From assembly GCA_016169945.1 (NCBI GenBank), contig JADLSH010000282.1:248001-312000 (forward strand): 64,000 nt of DNA, written 5' to 3'. The position numbers and the translations under genes were made by a program. The DNA comes from Trachythela sp. YZ-2020 (Eukaryota > Cnidaria > Anthozoa > Malacalcyonacea > Clavulariidae). Below the pieces are notes generated by a model that saw nothing but the letters and a program-made list of their open reading frames with translations, was not told the origin of the DNA and did not search any database. This document shows positions 33,134-44,123 of the stretch, piece after piece; position 1 is the stretch's first letter, and each line of letters starts with the position of its first letter.

Positions 33134-34938
33134 CAGAGGAGGTTGGACAGCAGGCCGCAAAGCATCATGGGTAATGAGCGTATGTTTCCACGTGCGCCCT
33201 CATTTATGCGTTGACTGCCGTGAAGTCAACATCTCTGGCCATAGCAAATTCTGCGAAAATGGACGCTATTGATACAGAGACTCAATGCGGGCATTGCCAT
33301 CATTATGGATGTGTTTAGTGTTTGTGTATCGATGTATAACAAGGCTCTTTGAGTCCGTTTAATGGATTTATTTCTGCAGAAATCTCAAAGGCTGCGTGTG
33401 ATCAACTGGTCTTGTGGTCAATATAAATGTTCATGTGTTGAAAATTCTATATGTATTTGTGGACACTTTGTTCAGTGTTGCACGTATTGCATTTTATATA
33501 CTAAGCTGACCCACTGGCACTGCCTGGATCGTCTGTATTTGTAATGTACATTGTGCAACTAGTGAGGAGTATAGTACAGAGAGTTAACTAAATATTTATT
33601 GGCCAGATTGATTCTGCTGGCATCAAAGGATTCGACTTTTAATATGTATTTAGTTATTTATTTATCCCAATAGCACATTGTGACTACTGAAAACCCCCAT
33701 ATTGGCATTTTGCAACAGAAATTACTGGTGAAATGTAGACAAAACAAACTTTACAGTAATATACAGTTCCATTTTTATTGAAAATACATAGCACATGCAT
33801 AAAATATAATAATATCTCTGCTCATTCTCCACATATATAAATAAATATTAAAGAAAGCAATATTCACCAAGAAGGCAAATTAACAATACAATGATAGAAT
33901 TCAAACCAAAATACAAATCTGTAAATAAACAACAAATTTTACTTCTAAAATTTTCTTCTAAAACTCAGCACTTATTTTAAACAGTAAAGTCCATTTCTTC
34001 ATAAAAATACGAGCAACACTGCGTCAACTGTGGAAATTCGAGATGTTCAACTTCAAAGATTGTTGACAGAAATGGCATCGGATTAATACAATATGACGAC
34101 GTACAGCCTACATAAAAGATCAAAATAACGTTTACCATACAAAATACTACTCACATAGGTAGATCAATAGTTATTGAAATAGCATGGATGCATTCCAGGA
34201 AAAAAAATGAATAACAATGACAAAATATTCGATATTTGCGAGTCGAGCGGGCCCGTCAGACAACAAAATTGCAGACAGAGCCAGACACTAGCCCAGATAT
34301 AAAATCTCTAAACAACACGCACATAACTCCTAAATCTCCTAAAATTCATTCAAAAGTACCTTAACGCTTACTCTAAAGAATAACGCTCTTTGTATTACAG
34401 AAGTTTCAAGATTCATTGGGAAAAACAAGCTTTGCTGGCGCAATGTCGTCAGGCGCAATAAGGTGCCATTTTGGCAAAAGTTGAAATGAGTATGGTCACT
34501 TCAATACCGATTATCTCGAAAACTGCCGGGGGACCTCTGGGACCCCTCCAACAGATTTTTAGTATATACATTTATCTTGATTTTTTTGCAAAAATTACGA
34601 AAATCGAACCATGGGAACTCCAGATATTTTAGTTTGAAAGTTGTAAACAGACGCGGCCTCGAGTCATCACGTTGCGATGACACGACGAACTTTAATCATC
34701 AAAATAAGTTTAAAGATTAATACTTACCTCAGAATTTTTTACAGATACCACAAGTTCTTGTATAATATGAAGGCCACGCTTGCTTTTTTATAGAATTTTA
34801 AAAATATTAGTATGCATTTTTCAAGTGTTTCTGCGCCCAATGCAAATTAGGCAGCCTAAAATCTTCACAAACACGATGGAAAAATAGCGCGATTTCATTG
34901 GTCGAGAAATTCACGTGACAGCTGTCCAACCTCCTCTG
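33134..34938. mobile_element. 1.8-kb non-autonomous DNA transposon with 18-bp TIRs and 9-bp TSD
   Basis: CAGAGGAGGTTGGACAGC at 33,134-33,151 is repeated inverted at 34,921-34,938. The direct repeat GGTCGTGGG flanks both ends (33,125-33,133 and 34,939-34,947). TIRs starting CAG and an 8-9 bp duplication suit hAT or Mutator-like elements. No transposase frame is visible inside; longest frames are ~60 codons. Confidence 0.8.
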
Positions 34939-35033
34939 GGTCGTGGGTAATCAACATTTCATAAATAGTTACCACGTTTTCGAAATATAACACAAATCTG
35001 AATGCTGCGGAATAGTGTAAAATTGAAAAGAGA

Positions 35034-35830
35034 TGAATGAATGACTTTATTGACACTCCCCTGACGGGGCTTTTCAGTGACAGAAGTAGCTACAAAATAT
35101 AAATTTACAATATCATCAATAGACTAATATAGTTCACACAGACGAAATCGATGAAAACAACGACAACGAAATGTAACATAGAAAGGTGAAAACAAACTGA
35201 TGGAAAAAACAAACAAACAAAAAAACAACAAACAGCACACGCTTAACTATCTACTAGGAATTGGTGAAGTAGTTAAAGTAAAACATGCGATTGAATTGCA
35301 TAGTTTTAGATAAGGATGAATATTGTTCCAAAGGGAGACAGTTCTAAAGTAGAATGTTCTTTGACCAGTAGCACTTTAAAATAGAGGAACATCCAGTCTG
35401 TTACTGTTCCTGGTAATTCGACGACTAGCTTACTTCACAGTGTGAACTGAGAACATATATAGGTAGATAGGAGCGCAATTTTTCATGCACTTGAAAGCTA
35501 ATATAGCGTTACGGTAATATAGGTAAGAGTTGACGGGAATCCAGCGTAGTTCTTTTAGAACCGGAGTGATGTGATCGAATTTCTTCTCATTGCTCACTAC
35601 TCGTGCTTCGAAATTTTGCGGGATAGGTTACTGCAACAGGTATTTGACCAGAGCGAAGAACAATAGTATAACTTGCTAAAAACTAAGGCATTGATCACCG
35701 TTATTAGAATTTTCTTGCTAAATGCATGCATCTGACAGAGACTTGACTTGCAGGATGATATTGTTGCCAGGATATGGCTGTCGAAAGAGAGGTTTGGGTC
35801 AAAATGAACGCTTATATCTTTGACTGATTT
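35034..35830 (-). pseudogene. Degenerate LINE RT C-terminal relic
   Basis: On the minus strand, fragments such as FDPNLSFDSHI, INALVFSKLYYCSSLW and KEHSTLELSPFGTIF match the C-terminal ORF2 region of CR1/Rex-like LINEs (labelled-strand start, 'SKLxYCNSLW', final 'LWNxLP'). The 3' side ends near 35,034 with gaatgactttattga. Many stops. Confidence 0.6.
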
Positions 35831-35959
35831 GGCAGAAACTAGCTAAAATTATGAAAGGAGATAAAATTGCATCATAATTAGTTTTTTCATTGTAGATGGA
35901 ATTAAAATTTGGAAGCTAGTTTACTATGGTGGGTAGTATATCATAAATTTGTCCTGCGT

Positions 35960-37090
35960 GATTGAATTAAAGTGATTAACGACATTCTATTGAACTGTCA
36001 TCGTGTAACTCTTTTGGGTCTCTTGGACCTAAGTTCTGCTTTGGACACTATTGTTCATGAAACATTCCTTGAACGTCTAAGTTCCAAATTTTCGATCCGA
36101 GGCAAAGTCTTTAATTGGTCTTCTTACTATTTATCTGGTCGTAGTCATTGTGTCATGCTAGATAGTGCCATCTCTGATAGATTTGATTTGGAGTATTTGA
36201 TTAGGTTCCTGATTTGGGTCCTCTCCTTTTTCATATACTATACATATACAAACTGTTTGATATCATTAATATTTATTTACCAAATCCACATTGCTTTGCT
36301 GATGATACTCAGTTATATGCGTAATTTGAACCTGACAATTTGTGTGCCCAAGACGAAGCAATTTTGGTAATAGAGAATTGTATCAGTGACCTGCGGAAAT
36401 GGATGCTTAAAGATAAACTTAAAATAAATGATGGTAAAACTGATTTTTTAATAATTGAATCTTAACAACAATTACAGAAACTCGATCCCTGCCACATCCA
36501 TGTCAGGAGTGTTGATATCCTTCCTGTTGCATCAGCCCGAAATCTTGGGGTTTGGTTTGATTCTAACTTATTGATATGTCAACTCATATATATAACAAAG
36601 ATCTGCGGTGGGGCATTCTACTGGTTGCAAAATATCACGCGTTTAAGGAAGTTTTTATCTCTGGATAATTTAATGGTTGTTATACATGCTTCAGTAACAA
36701 GTCATTAGGATTACTGTAATATCTTCTTACTTGGTTTAACTGGTACTGAACTGATAAAATTGCAGAGAATACAGAATACTGCCGCTCGATTGGTGACTTC
36801 ATCCCAAATATGTATTTGATCATATTACGTAGATTTAGCGTGAACTACACTGGTTACCGGTCAAATTCCGGATTCATTTTAAACACTTATTACTTACTTG
36901 TAAGGTAATGCTCCGAAGTATATTCAGTGAAGACTTACTTACTATTAAACGGGAGGGAAACTATTGTTTGTGTTCAAATGATAGTATAATATTAGAGTTT
37001 CCAAAGGAAAAATTTCACCATCATATGGTGATCGCTCTTTTAGCGTGGCTGCTCCAAAATTTTGGAATAAACTTCCGAATGAAATGCGTG
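35960..37090 (+). pseudogene. Degenerate LINE reverse transcriptase (plus strand)
   Basis: RT motif A LLDLSSALDTIVHE (36,018-36,060), a fingers-palm stretch FSIRGKVFNW and YLSGRSHCVMLD, a damaged motif B, then FADDTQLY-type motif C in another frame (about 36,292-36,315), ICGGAFYWLQNITRLRKFL and RIQNTAARLVT (36,765-36,800). Related to Rex/CR1-like LINEs but distinct from LINE A. Heavily mutated. Confidence 0.7.
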
Positions 37091-37425
37091 ACATGATCGT
37101 GTTTGTGGATGTATATACATTTTTAGACCTAGCCAGGAGTAGTTGCGAAAAATGCAACCTTAGGCCCTCTGGCAGGAATCGAGCCTGCGGCCCTGCGATT
37201 CCGGTGCAGCGCTCAAACCAACTGAGCTACAGAGTCCAGTTGCTGAGCATTAACCGCAAGTACGTGTATATATATATATGGGAGGGATGCCAGTATGTGG
37301 TATATGGGTAAATACTAAAATTTTTCTCGGGATCTCGTTCGATGGGAATAATAGTTGATCGTGTTTGTGGATGGAATATTCGAACGAAAATTTATATTCA
37401 TTTTTAGACCTAGGCAGAAGTTAAC
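37091..37425 (-). repeat. tRNA-like repeat unit followed by the start of a second unit
   Basis: Contains the same motifs as the 3.5-4.2 kb block: atttttagacctagccagg at both about 37,117 and 37,396, roughly 280 bp apart, so one unit and the head of the next lie in tandem. Between them is a tRNA-like core and the gatctcgttcgatggg motif. Confidence 0.65.
37165..37236 (-). repeat. tRNA-like core, copy D
   Basis: Minus-strand cloverleaf like copy A, with the D arm and T arm intact (GAATCGAGCC on plus strand side) but a changed acceptor 3' strand. Pol III A-box is kept with one change. Confidence 0.6.
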
Positions 37426-37684
37426 TTTTAATATTTAGGCACTTTGCTATTAAATTATACGTACAGTACGTTAATATATATTATCTTGTAGCACACAGCG
37501 CTCTTTATCATTACACGTGGCCCAGGCCTTTGGCCGTGGCTGACGTTTTTTAAAATGCCAGTGTTTCTGTCGTCGTGTCACAAATTTGAAATTTTGTGGT
37601 GTGCATCAAGCGATAATTGTGTATTTCAATTGTGTAAACAATAGTAAACGCGTACTTGCAGTGTTTTGTTGGGACACTAAATAA

Positions 37685-38066
37685 CAGGGCATTTTTTAAC
37701 TAATGTACTGGAGGGGCCAAAGCCCCCCCCCCAGCCCCCACGTTGGCCCCCCCAGTAAGATATTTTGGCCCCCCCAGTCAAGGTCCCTTTTGTCCAAAGT
37801 ATAAGCAAAAAAGGGGGGGAAAACTGAGTTTAGAGGAAAGTTATGGTATTCTTACAACAAAACCTGGCTCCGTTTAGATGGGATATATCAAAAATTGTCT
37901 CTGAAAATGCAGGAAATCAAGCCACAGAGACTCAAGAATACAAAAATTTTCTGGGGGAGGACCCCAGACCCCCCTTCACCTTCCCACACCTGTAATACAC
38001 CACCTACTTGTTACGTCCCTTTTCGATGATGCCCCCCCCACTAACGATTTCTTAAAAAATGCCCTG
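37685..38066. mobile_element. hAT-like MITE with CAGGGCATTTTTTAA TIRs
   Basis: Ends CAGGGCATTTTTTAA and TTAAAAAATGCCCTG are inverted. Flanks ctaaataa (37,677-37,684) and ccaaataa (38,067-38,074) are an 8-bp duplication with one change. The 382-bp interior has long C and G runs and no coding signal. Confidence 0.75.
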
Positions 38067-38329
38067 CCAAATAATGTTACCATATATCAATGAGGTAACC
38101 TGTGTCTTATTGGAATAGACCACTGGCATGGGGTACCAAACATGACAATATTGTATTAGTAAAAATATTTACATCTACAAAAATATTTACGTTTACTAAC
38201 ACAAATTTATACCAGAACACCATTATTTACGGCTACTGCGCCGATTTTTAAGGTCATTGGAGTACATATGAGTGATTGGCAATTTTTCCTTGAGGAGATT
38301 CCCTCACTTTATAACCAAGCTCAGCGAAC

Positions 38330-39872
38330 TCTTCATGGTAATGATATTAATTATTTGGAATACTTTCAGTGAAAGACGATTGGATGAACAAATTAAACGA
38401 GAGTCAACAAAGAGTTGATTGAGCTCGTCAACTCTTTGTACGAAAATGTGCAGCAACTTTGTTTTATGCATCAAGATTACCATTTGGAACTGGGATTTGT
38501 GTGCCCTCTCGAACACTCGAACAATCAGAACATGCTGGAAGACCAAAATTTCATGTACCTCAACAAGTGATATCTGGTCTGTACGACATTCATCGATCTT
38601 GAATAGAGGTTGCAAGGGAGGTAGGTGTTTCTACCGAACTCTTTTACGAAGACGTCGCCAGTATCAGTTTCGTGTGGCTCAAACTCGTGGTCCAAGAAAC
38701 ACATTTTCACATATGTGCGTTGCTATGAGACAAGTGTTGCAGTTACTGCCAAATGCTGGGGAAACCTACATGATTGGAGCTTTAAGGAGCCGAGAAATTT
38801 TTATGCAGAGATGGCCGGCGAATTCGAGAAGCTATTTACACCACGGATCCAGTGAGGGGGCCTTGAGGCGCCAACGAACAGTGACCAGGAGGTCTTACAT
38901 GTGCCTTGTCCAAATGCTCTATGGTAGGAAAAGGGCAGAGTTCTTTTCTGTTATTTACAGTCGTGGCAATGGAGGTGTTCCTAAAATATTCTACCAATTC
39001 ATTTGCTTACACGAACCAATTTATTTGAGACGTTAGACCAATAATTACCTGCAACTTCGTGTACTTGATAATATTTTGTCACTTCCTACTTCTTTATGAT
39101 TGGTCAATTGCACCAAAATCAAGAGGTGATTGGTGCATTAAATAGAACATTTATGATTTATACAGGAAGTTATCAAATTTTCAAATAACTCAACAAATGA
39201 ATTGGTTCATGTGAGCAAATCAATTCATAAAATATTTTAGGAACACTTCCATTGCCACAACTGTAAACAAAACATCTCATAAAGCTGCATTCTCTGTTAT
39301 TTTATTACTTAGTTTGCACAGAAGAAAAATAACTGTTTATCAGTATTGCCTACAACTTTACTTGAGCATAATTTAATGTTTTAAGTTTTTTTGTAAGGTT
39401 GCATGATAAAATAACTATAATTGATTTGTTCCATGAAAACACCTTTCGATTTCTGTAAGCCGGGATCATCATATATATAATTTGCACTGATGCCGATCTG
39501 AGCTTATGGATTTGACAGCTTTGCAAAATAAATAAACGTGGTGTTTCCACGAAACAAATCAATTTATAAATATTTTAATCCTGTTATTCTCCTGTTCCGG
39601 GCAAGTAGATGGCCATCATAAACTTATCCGCCGGCGATTTGTTATACACGGGGGGAAAGATGGATTTAGCCAATGCATAGTGTACCTATGTTGCAGTACC
39701 AATAAGAGGGTAGATACAGTGGCATCATTGTTTCTAAATGCAGTTGATAATTTTGGTCTACCATCTCGTGTTAGATCAGACATGGGTACTAAGAATGTGG
39801 ATATAGCCAGGTACATGTTGTATCACCCAGACAGAGGATCTAACAGAGGGAGTATGATAACCGGGAAAAGGT
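38330..39872 (+). pseudogene. Integrase-like transposase, frameshifted and split by a MITE
   Basis: N-terminal part (38,360-38,680): a helical stretch ESQQRVDELVNSLYENVQQL, then a helix-turn-helix-like segment IEVAREVGVST. C-terminal catalytic part (39,605-39,872): [32 protein letters not shown] and [19 protein letters not shown], with the second catalytic Asp in RSDMG. The first Asp (expected just before GHHKLIR) and the Glu are not clearly seen. Frameshifts, stops and the inserted MITE inactivate it. It would act on the TIRs flanking it. Confidence 0.7.
38958..39263. mobile_element. MITE with ~69-bp TIRs and TA duplication, nested in the integrase element
   Basis: Left end CAGTCGTGGCAATGGAGG and right end CCATTGCCACAACTG are inverted copies extending ~69 bp (to about 39,026 and from about 39,195). 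TA flanks both ends (38,956-38,957; 39,264-39,265). 306 bp, non-coding. Confidence 0.75.
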
Positions 39873-40006
39873 AGCCCGTTGCGGTAAATAATGGTGTTCT
39901 GATATAAAATTGTGTAAGTAACCGTAAATATTTTTGTAGACGTAAATATTTTTAATACTACAATATTGTCATGTTTGGCATCCCATATACACTGGAATAG
40001 ACAATA

Positions 40007-41100
40007 TAAGAGGATCAATAATATTATCCCAATAAGTCCAACGCACCATCAAGCTTTGCGGCCTTTGCCGACAGATTTTACTAACGCACGGGTATTCGTT
40101 GTGGGTGACATCAATACACTTAGTGTTAGGATTAGGGTTAGAATTAGGGTTAGGATTAGAGTTAGGATTAGGTTAAGATCCACAACAAACGCCCGTGAGG
40201 TAGTCATCCCCTTTGCTGACGTTCAAAAGCTAAAAGTTAAAAACAATTGAACAGCATACAGTACAAGAAGACTTGTTTCGAAAAGGATATATTGTTGAAA
40301 ATATGAAGAATCAACGGCTCAAGAAACCTCGTAAAGGTACATTTTGCAAATCTTTACTTACTGTTCATTCAATTTTATGTTGTAAGTTGTTTACGAAAGC
40401 GCACCATGTCACCTTTGAATGCCATATTTTTCAACTCGAGTTTAAAATATAAATAATGAATATTACCAGAAATTTGGGACAAGATGGCGACGGACATGTG
40501 CACATTGCCCTAATATGGCAACCAAAAATTACTATAAACTACATTGCAGTTGATAAACCTACTTTGTTTAAATATTCCATGGTTGTGGACTTCGATAATA
40601 AGAGCGACCTGAACAAGCAATATTTGTACATAAATTTTGGCAGCATTTCTTTCCGTCTAAGTGGTTCCCGCGATCGATGTATTTTCACTGGCAATTCGAT
40701 GCATTTGATAGTCTAATTTATAGTAAATCCGGCTATATACACGAGTTAAAACTTCGTCGAATAAAGCAATATCCTTTCGGGCGATGAACACTGTGGACTT
40801 CGCGATGTATTTGCCGATGTTCAAACAGTTAATGTTGCCCAAAAAAGTGCTCGTTATTCCACGACAAACCAGTTCCAAAATCGTTTAAAAGTTTGCCTTT
40901 TAATGGTTCTTGCATGTCGCCATAAGTAGGATAAGGTCATTTATTATACAACTGTGTTAAAAAGTGTCCAAATAACGCTAAAAACGAGTACAAATATACA
41001 GCGATATTTGGATACTTGGTTATTTGTACAGTAGAAAACCGGTTTGACCGGTTTTTCTTCTCAATAAAAAATACTTTATAAAGCAGTATAATAAATAACT
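40007..41100. other. No gene seen; degenerate TTAGGG-like tract
   Basis: About 40,124-40,176 reads as imperfect TTAGGG/TTAGGA units (gttaggattagggttag...), an interstitial telomere-like relic. An 86-codon frame at 40,456-40,716 and a 73-codon minus frame at 40,657-40,878 have no motif I recognise and are not called. Confidence 0.5.
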
Positions 41101-41102
41101 AA

Positions 41103-42435
41103 TTAGATGTTTTGGTATGTAGTATCGCTGTACATTTTTACTCGTTGTTTGTATTTTGACTCGCTCAACAAAATACGGCACAACTCGTAAAAATATATAT
41201 ATGTTATTTACCGGTTGCGAGGTCCGGATGAGAAAAACTGTGTCCCCGAGCCCGAAGGGCTCGGGACGTTTTCAAGACCGAGGGCACAGATTTTCTCATC
41301 CGGACCGACGCTGTCGGTAAATAACGTGTTTATTTTTATCATATGTAAAATTTTAAGAATTTATTAAAATTGAAAATTCCAGTGTAGCGAAATAATTCGG
41401 GCTCGGGACGTTTTCAAGACCGAGGGCACAGTTTTTCTCATCCGGACCGACGCTGTCGGTAAATAACGTGTTTATTTTTTATCATATATAAAATTTAAGA
41501 ATTTATTAAAATTGAAAATTCCAGTGTAGCGAAATAATTTGAGATCAGTGCAATTGTGAAATCAAAGCGAGGCTGACAAAACTTGAACGTTGAAAGAAAA
41601 CACGAAGACGAAAACTGGCAAGAAACTCACAAAAAAACATAGTTTCTGTAAAAATGTGCACGATATTTTTTAAATATGGCAGCAGAAAAGCATAGTATGA
41701 AAGGTTTTGGCCTGGTTTTCTGGTGTTCAGTGTTGCTTCGACAAGGATATCGTCGTGTTTACTTGCTTTGCCCATAACTGAAAAACTCATAAAGTGAATC
41801 ATGCAGTGAATGCATGTGTTTTGACTTCGATTAAAGCTTTCTACTAAAACTGGACAATGAACAAAGTATGCTGTAATTTTTTTCTCGTCGTTTCACGATA
41901 AAAACATATAGCCTCAACTTTGTTTGTCAAGGGCCAAGGCTTTAATTTTTTTTTGTTTACAATATGTATACGAAAAGTACTTGAACAAATGGGCAGAAAA
42001 ATCATGTTTTCACTACAGTTGGTCCATGTTTTTAAGTTTTATGTCTGGAGAAACGTTTTTTCTTCTATGATATATGTTTAAACTGTATTTTTTTAACTTT
42101 AATGTGGACAAATACTGAAATACATGAGCATTTAAAACAAATGTATTAGTTTTCTCGGCGCATCGTGCTTAGTATGAAGCCTTTAGAGTTGATGCAATTC
42201 ATTTTTGTACTCTAACTATCGTTAGGCTAGCTTTTTGAACTTTTTGTTTAGATTTTGTAATCTAAAAATTGTTTCACTCCTGCGTTTTGTCGCGTAATCC
42301 AGAGCGGGCCGGATGAGTTTCAGAGCGGGCCGGATGCAAAAATCCGGACCGCTCTGAAACGCTCGCTAGCCAATCAGATTGCTTTATTTTCATAGATAAA
42401 AAATAAACAGCGATACTACATACCAAAACATCTAA
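41103..42435. mobile_element. Putative TIR element with TTAGATGTTTTGG ends
   Basis: TTAGATGTTTTGGTATGTAG plus TATCGCTGT (41,103-41,131) is repeated exactly inverted at 42,407-42,435. The interior has a GC-rich hairpin (41,210-41,335), a partial tandem duplication of it, and another CCGGAT hairpin at 42,299-42,359, but no coding frame. Target duplication unclear. Confidence 0.5.
41210..41540. repeat. Hairpin repeat with a ~135-bp tandem partial copy
   Basis: ttatttaccg, ggtccggatgagaaaa and cgagcccgaagggctcgg fold back on ttttctcatccggacc and cggtaaataa. The right half, from gctcgggacgttttcaagac to gcgaaataatt, is repeated directly at about 41,400-41,539 with few changes. Confidence 0.65.
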
Positions 42436-42899
42436 TAAGATATATATCTTTGAAGCCGAAAATAACAAGCTGAAGTCTTACATAATTATATAAAAGTTCG
42501 AGCAGCCATCTTTCTTGTTTACTTGCAAGGCTTGTTACCAGTCTCCTACCTAAGAAAATCCGAGATATTTGCGTGATCTGGTGACTTGGTTTCATGTCGA
42601 ATTAGTAATTTGCGTGCATATATTTCGAGCTATTTTCCAAGTATCAGGTGTCACGCCATGCTGGGATTTCTTACTGCAATCGCGGGATAAAAATATGCAC
42701 TTTCTCCCTTCAATTTCTCGTTTCTCGCTTTATATATAACATTCTTAAGATATACGCACAGCTTTATACTCCTGAGATATTGCGCTATCTCCTGTTGTGG
42801 ATGTTTGTTTTGGAAGTGATAAAAAGTGCTGTACTTTTGGCCTCAAATTCGCATGACTTTGCATCGTTTACTATTATCGCTAAATAAGCCTGCGCCTCG
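42436..42899. other. No gene seen
   Basis: Non-coding sequence up to the TSD of the large foldback element. A 79-codon frame at 42,648-42,887 lacks recognisable features. Confidence 0.45.
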
Positions 42900-43127
42900 T
42901 GTTTGTATGACGCGCGAAAGCGGACAAAATTACTTTTCCCAAATATATATATATATATGACATCAATATCAAATATAAAACAACAATACAAATATAGTAG
43001 GAATTGCCGTATATATATGTGCTAATTCTTAAATATAAAACGTGTTCTCAAATATATAACATCTTTTCGCAAATAGAAACAATGTTGCCGATTATTTAAC
43101 GTCTTCTCTCATATATACACAATATTT

Positions 43128-43500
43128 TATTTTATTTTACTAGCTTTGCCATTTTTAAATACTAACATCGACATAATAACTGGCAGGGCAACCGAAACAG
43201 CTTACGCCAATTACTGCGGTCCCTAAACTTTAATCTTTACTTTAAACCTTAACTTAACATCAACACAAAGTAATTACAAACTTAAGGTACGTTTGCACAT
43301 TGCGACCCGCTGGACCGATTCCAGATTCTAACTTAAGTTGAAAATTAGCATTTAACATAACTCCAAATCTGAAAAACATTAGGCAAATCGGCCCTACAAA
43401 TCGCAATGTACACACGTACTTCTAAACTTTAACTAATAACAACACGAAATTGGTCCTGTTAGATCACGCACTTGGTTACATTTCATGCAAATCGATAATT
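43128..43500. other. Extra ~370-bp segment in the left foldback arm
   Basis: Absent from the right arm, between acacaatat and tatatattggc. It starts with TTTTATTTTATTTTAC, which may be a reversed A-rich tail, and contains an inverted pair (gtacgtttgcacattgcga / tcgcaatgtacacacgtac) at about 43,288-43,425, so it is likely a small nested element. Confidence 0.5.
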
Positions 43501-44123
43501 TATATATTGGCATATATAAATCACCTCACATATATATATATATAAACAATTCTCCCATATATAAATCACCTCACATATATAAACAACGTTGCCGATTATA
43601 CAACGTGTGCCAAATATATAAAGGGTGGTATACACAGTGCGCGTTCGATTTAACCGAATTATATGAAGTACTGCTTAAACCAATAAACACACGTCTTGTT
43701 AAAGTGCAGGCGCTTTTTCACTCGACGTTGGTCATGGCTGAGTGGCTGACAAGCACATGCAAATTTTGGCAAATTACCAATGTTGCTGATGGTGGCACAT
43801 CACAGGAATCGAATAACGAGGGAAGTAGTTCGGTTAGTGTCGAAGAAACTATAAAGCGGTCGTTTCCATCAACGGATGGTGGTCAAGGCGCAAACGGCGC
43901 ACAAAATACAGTGCCAGGAGAGCGCGCCGCGGAACAAGAAAGGAATGAAAACCCTGATAGGCATACAATTATTATTATTATTATTATTATAAAATTTCCA
44001 AACTAGCAGTAACAACTGAATTACTTTGGAATCACAAGGTATAGGGACAAAGATATTCAATCTATTCTATATATACAAGTAAAAATAGGTAAATTAGATA
44101 AAAATACGATAATAAACTAAAGT

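Larger units (their letters stand above)
38108..40006 (+). mobile_element. Integrase-type DNA transposon with ~135-bp TIRs
   Basis: Sequence at 38,108-38,245 (TATTGGAATAGACC..., containing ccaaacatgacaatattg and aaaaatatttacgt) is repeated inverted at about 39,872-40,006. Between the arms lies a decayed plus-strand integrase-like gene. A TA-flanked MITE is nested at 38,958-39,263. I found no clear TSD. Superfamily is not certain; the enzyme recalls the multicopy 'HKLIRW' integrase-core genes of cnidarians and fish. Confidence 0.7.

Noticed and set aside
33259..33318. 20-codon frame with Cys/His residues inside the 33.1-34.9 kb element
   Set aside because: Too short, no conserved spacing of a known zinc motif, no splice evidence.
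40456..40716. 86-codon plus-strand frame
   Set aside because: No domain, no homologue recognised, length expected by chance in such sequence.
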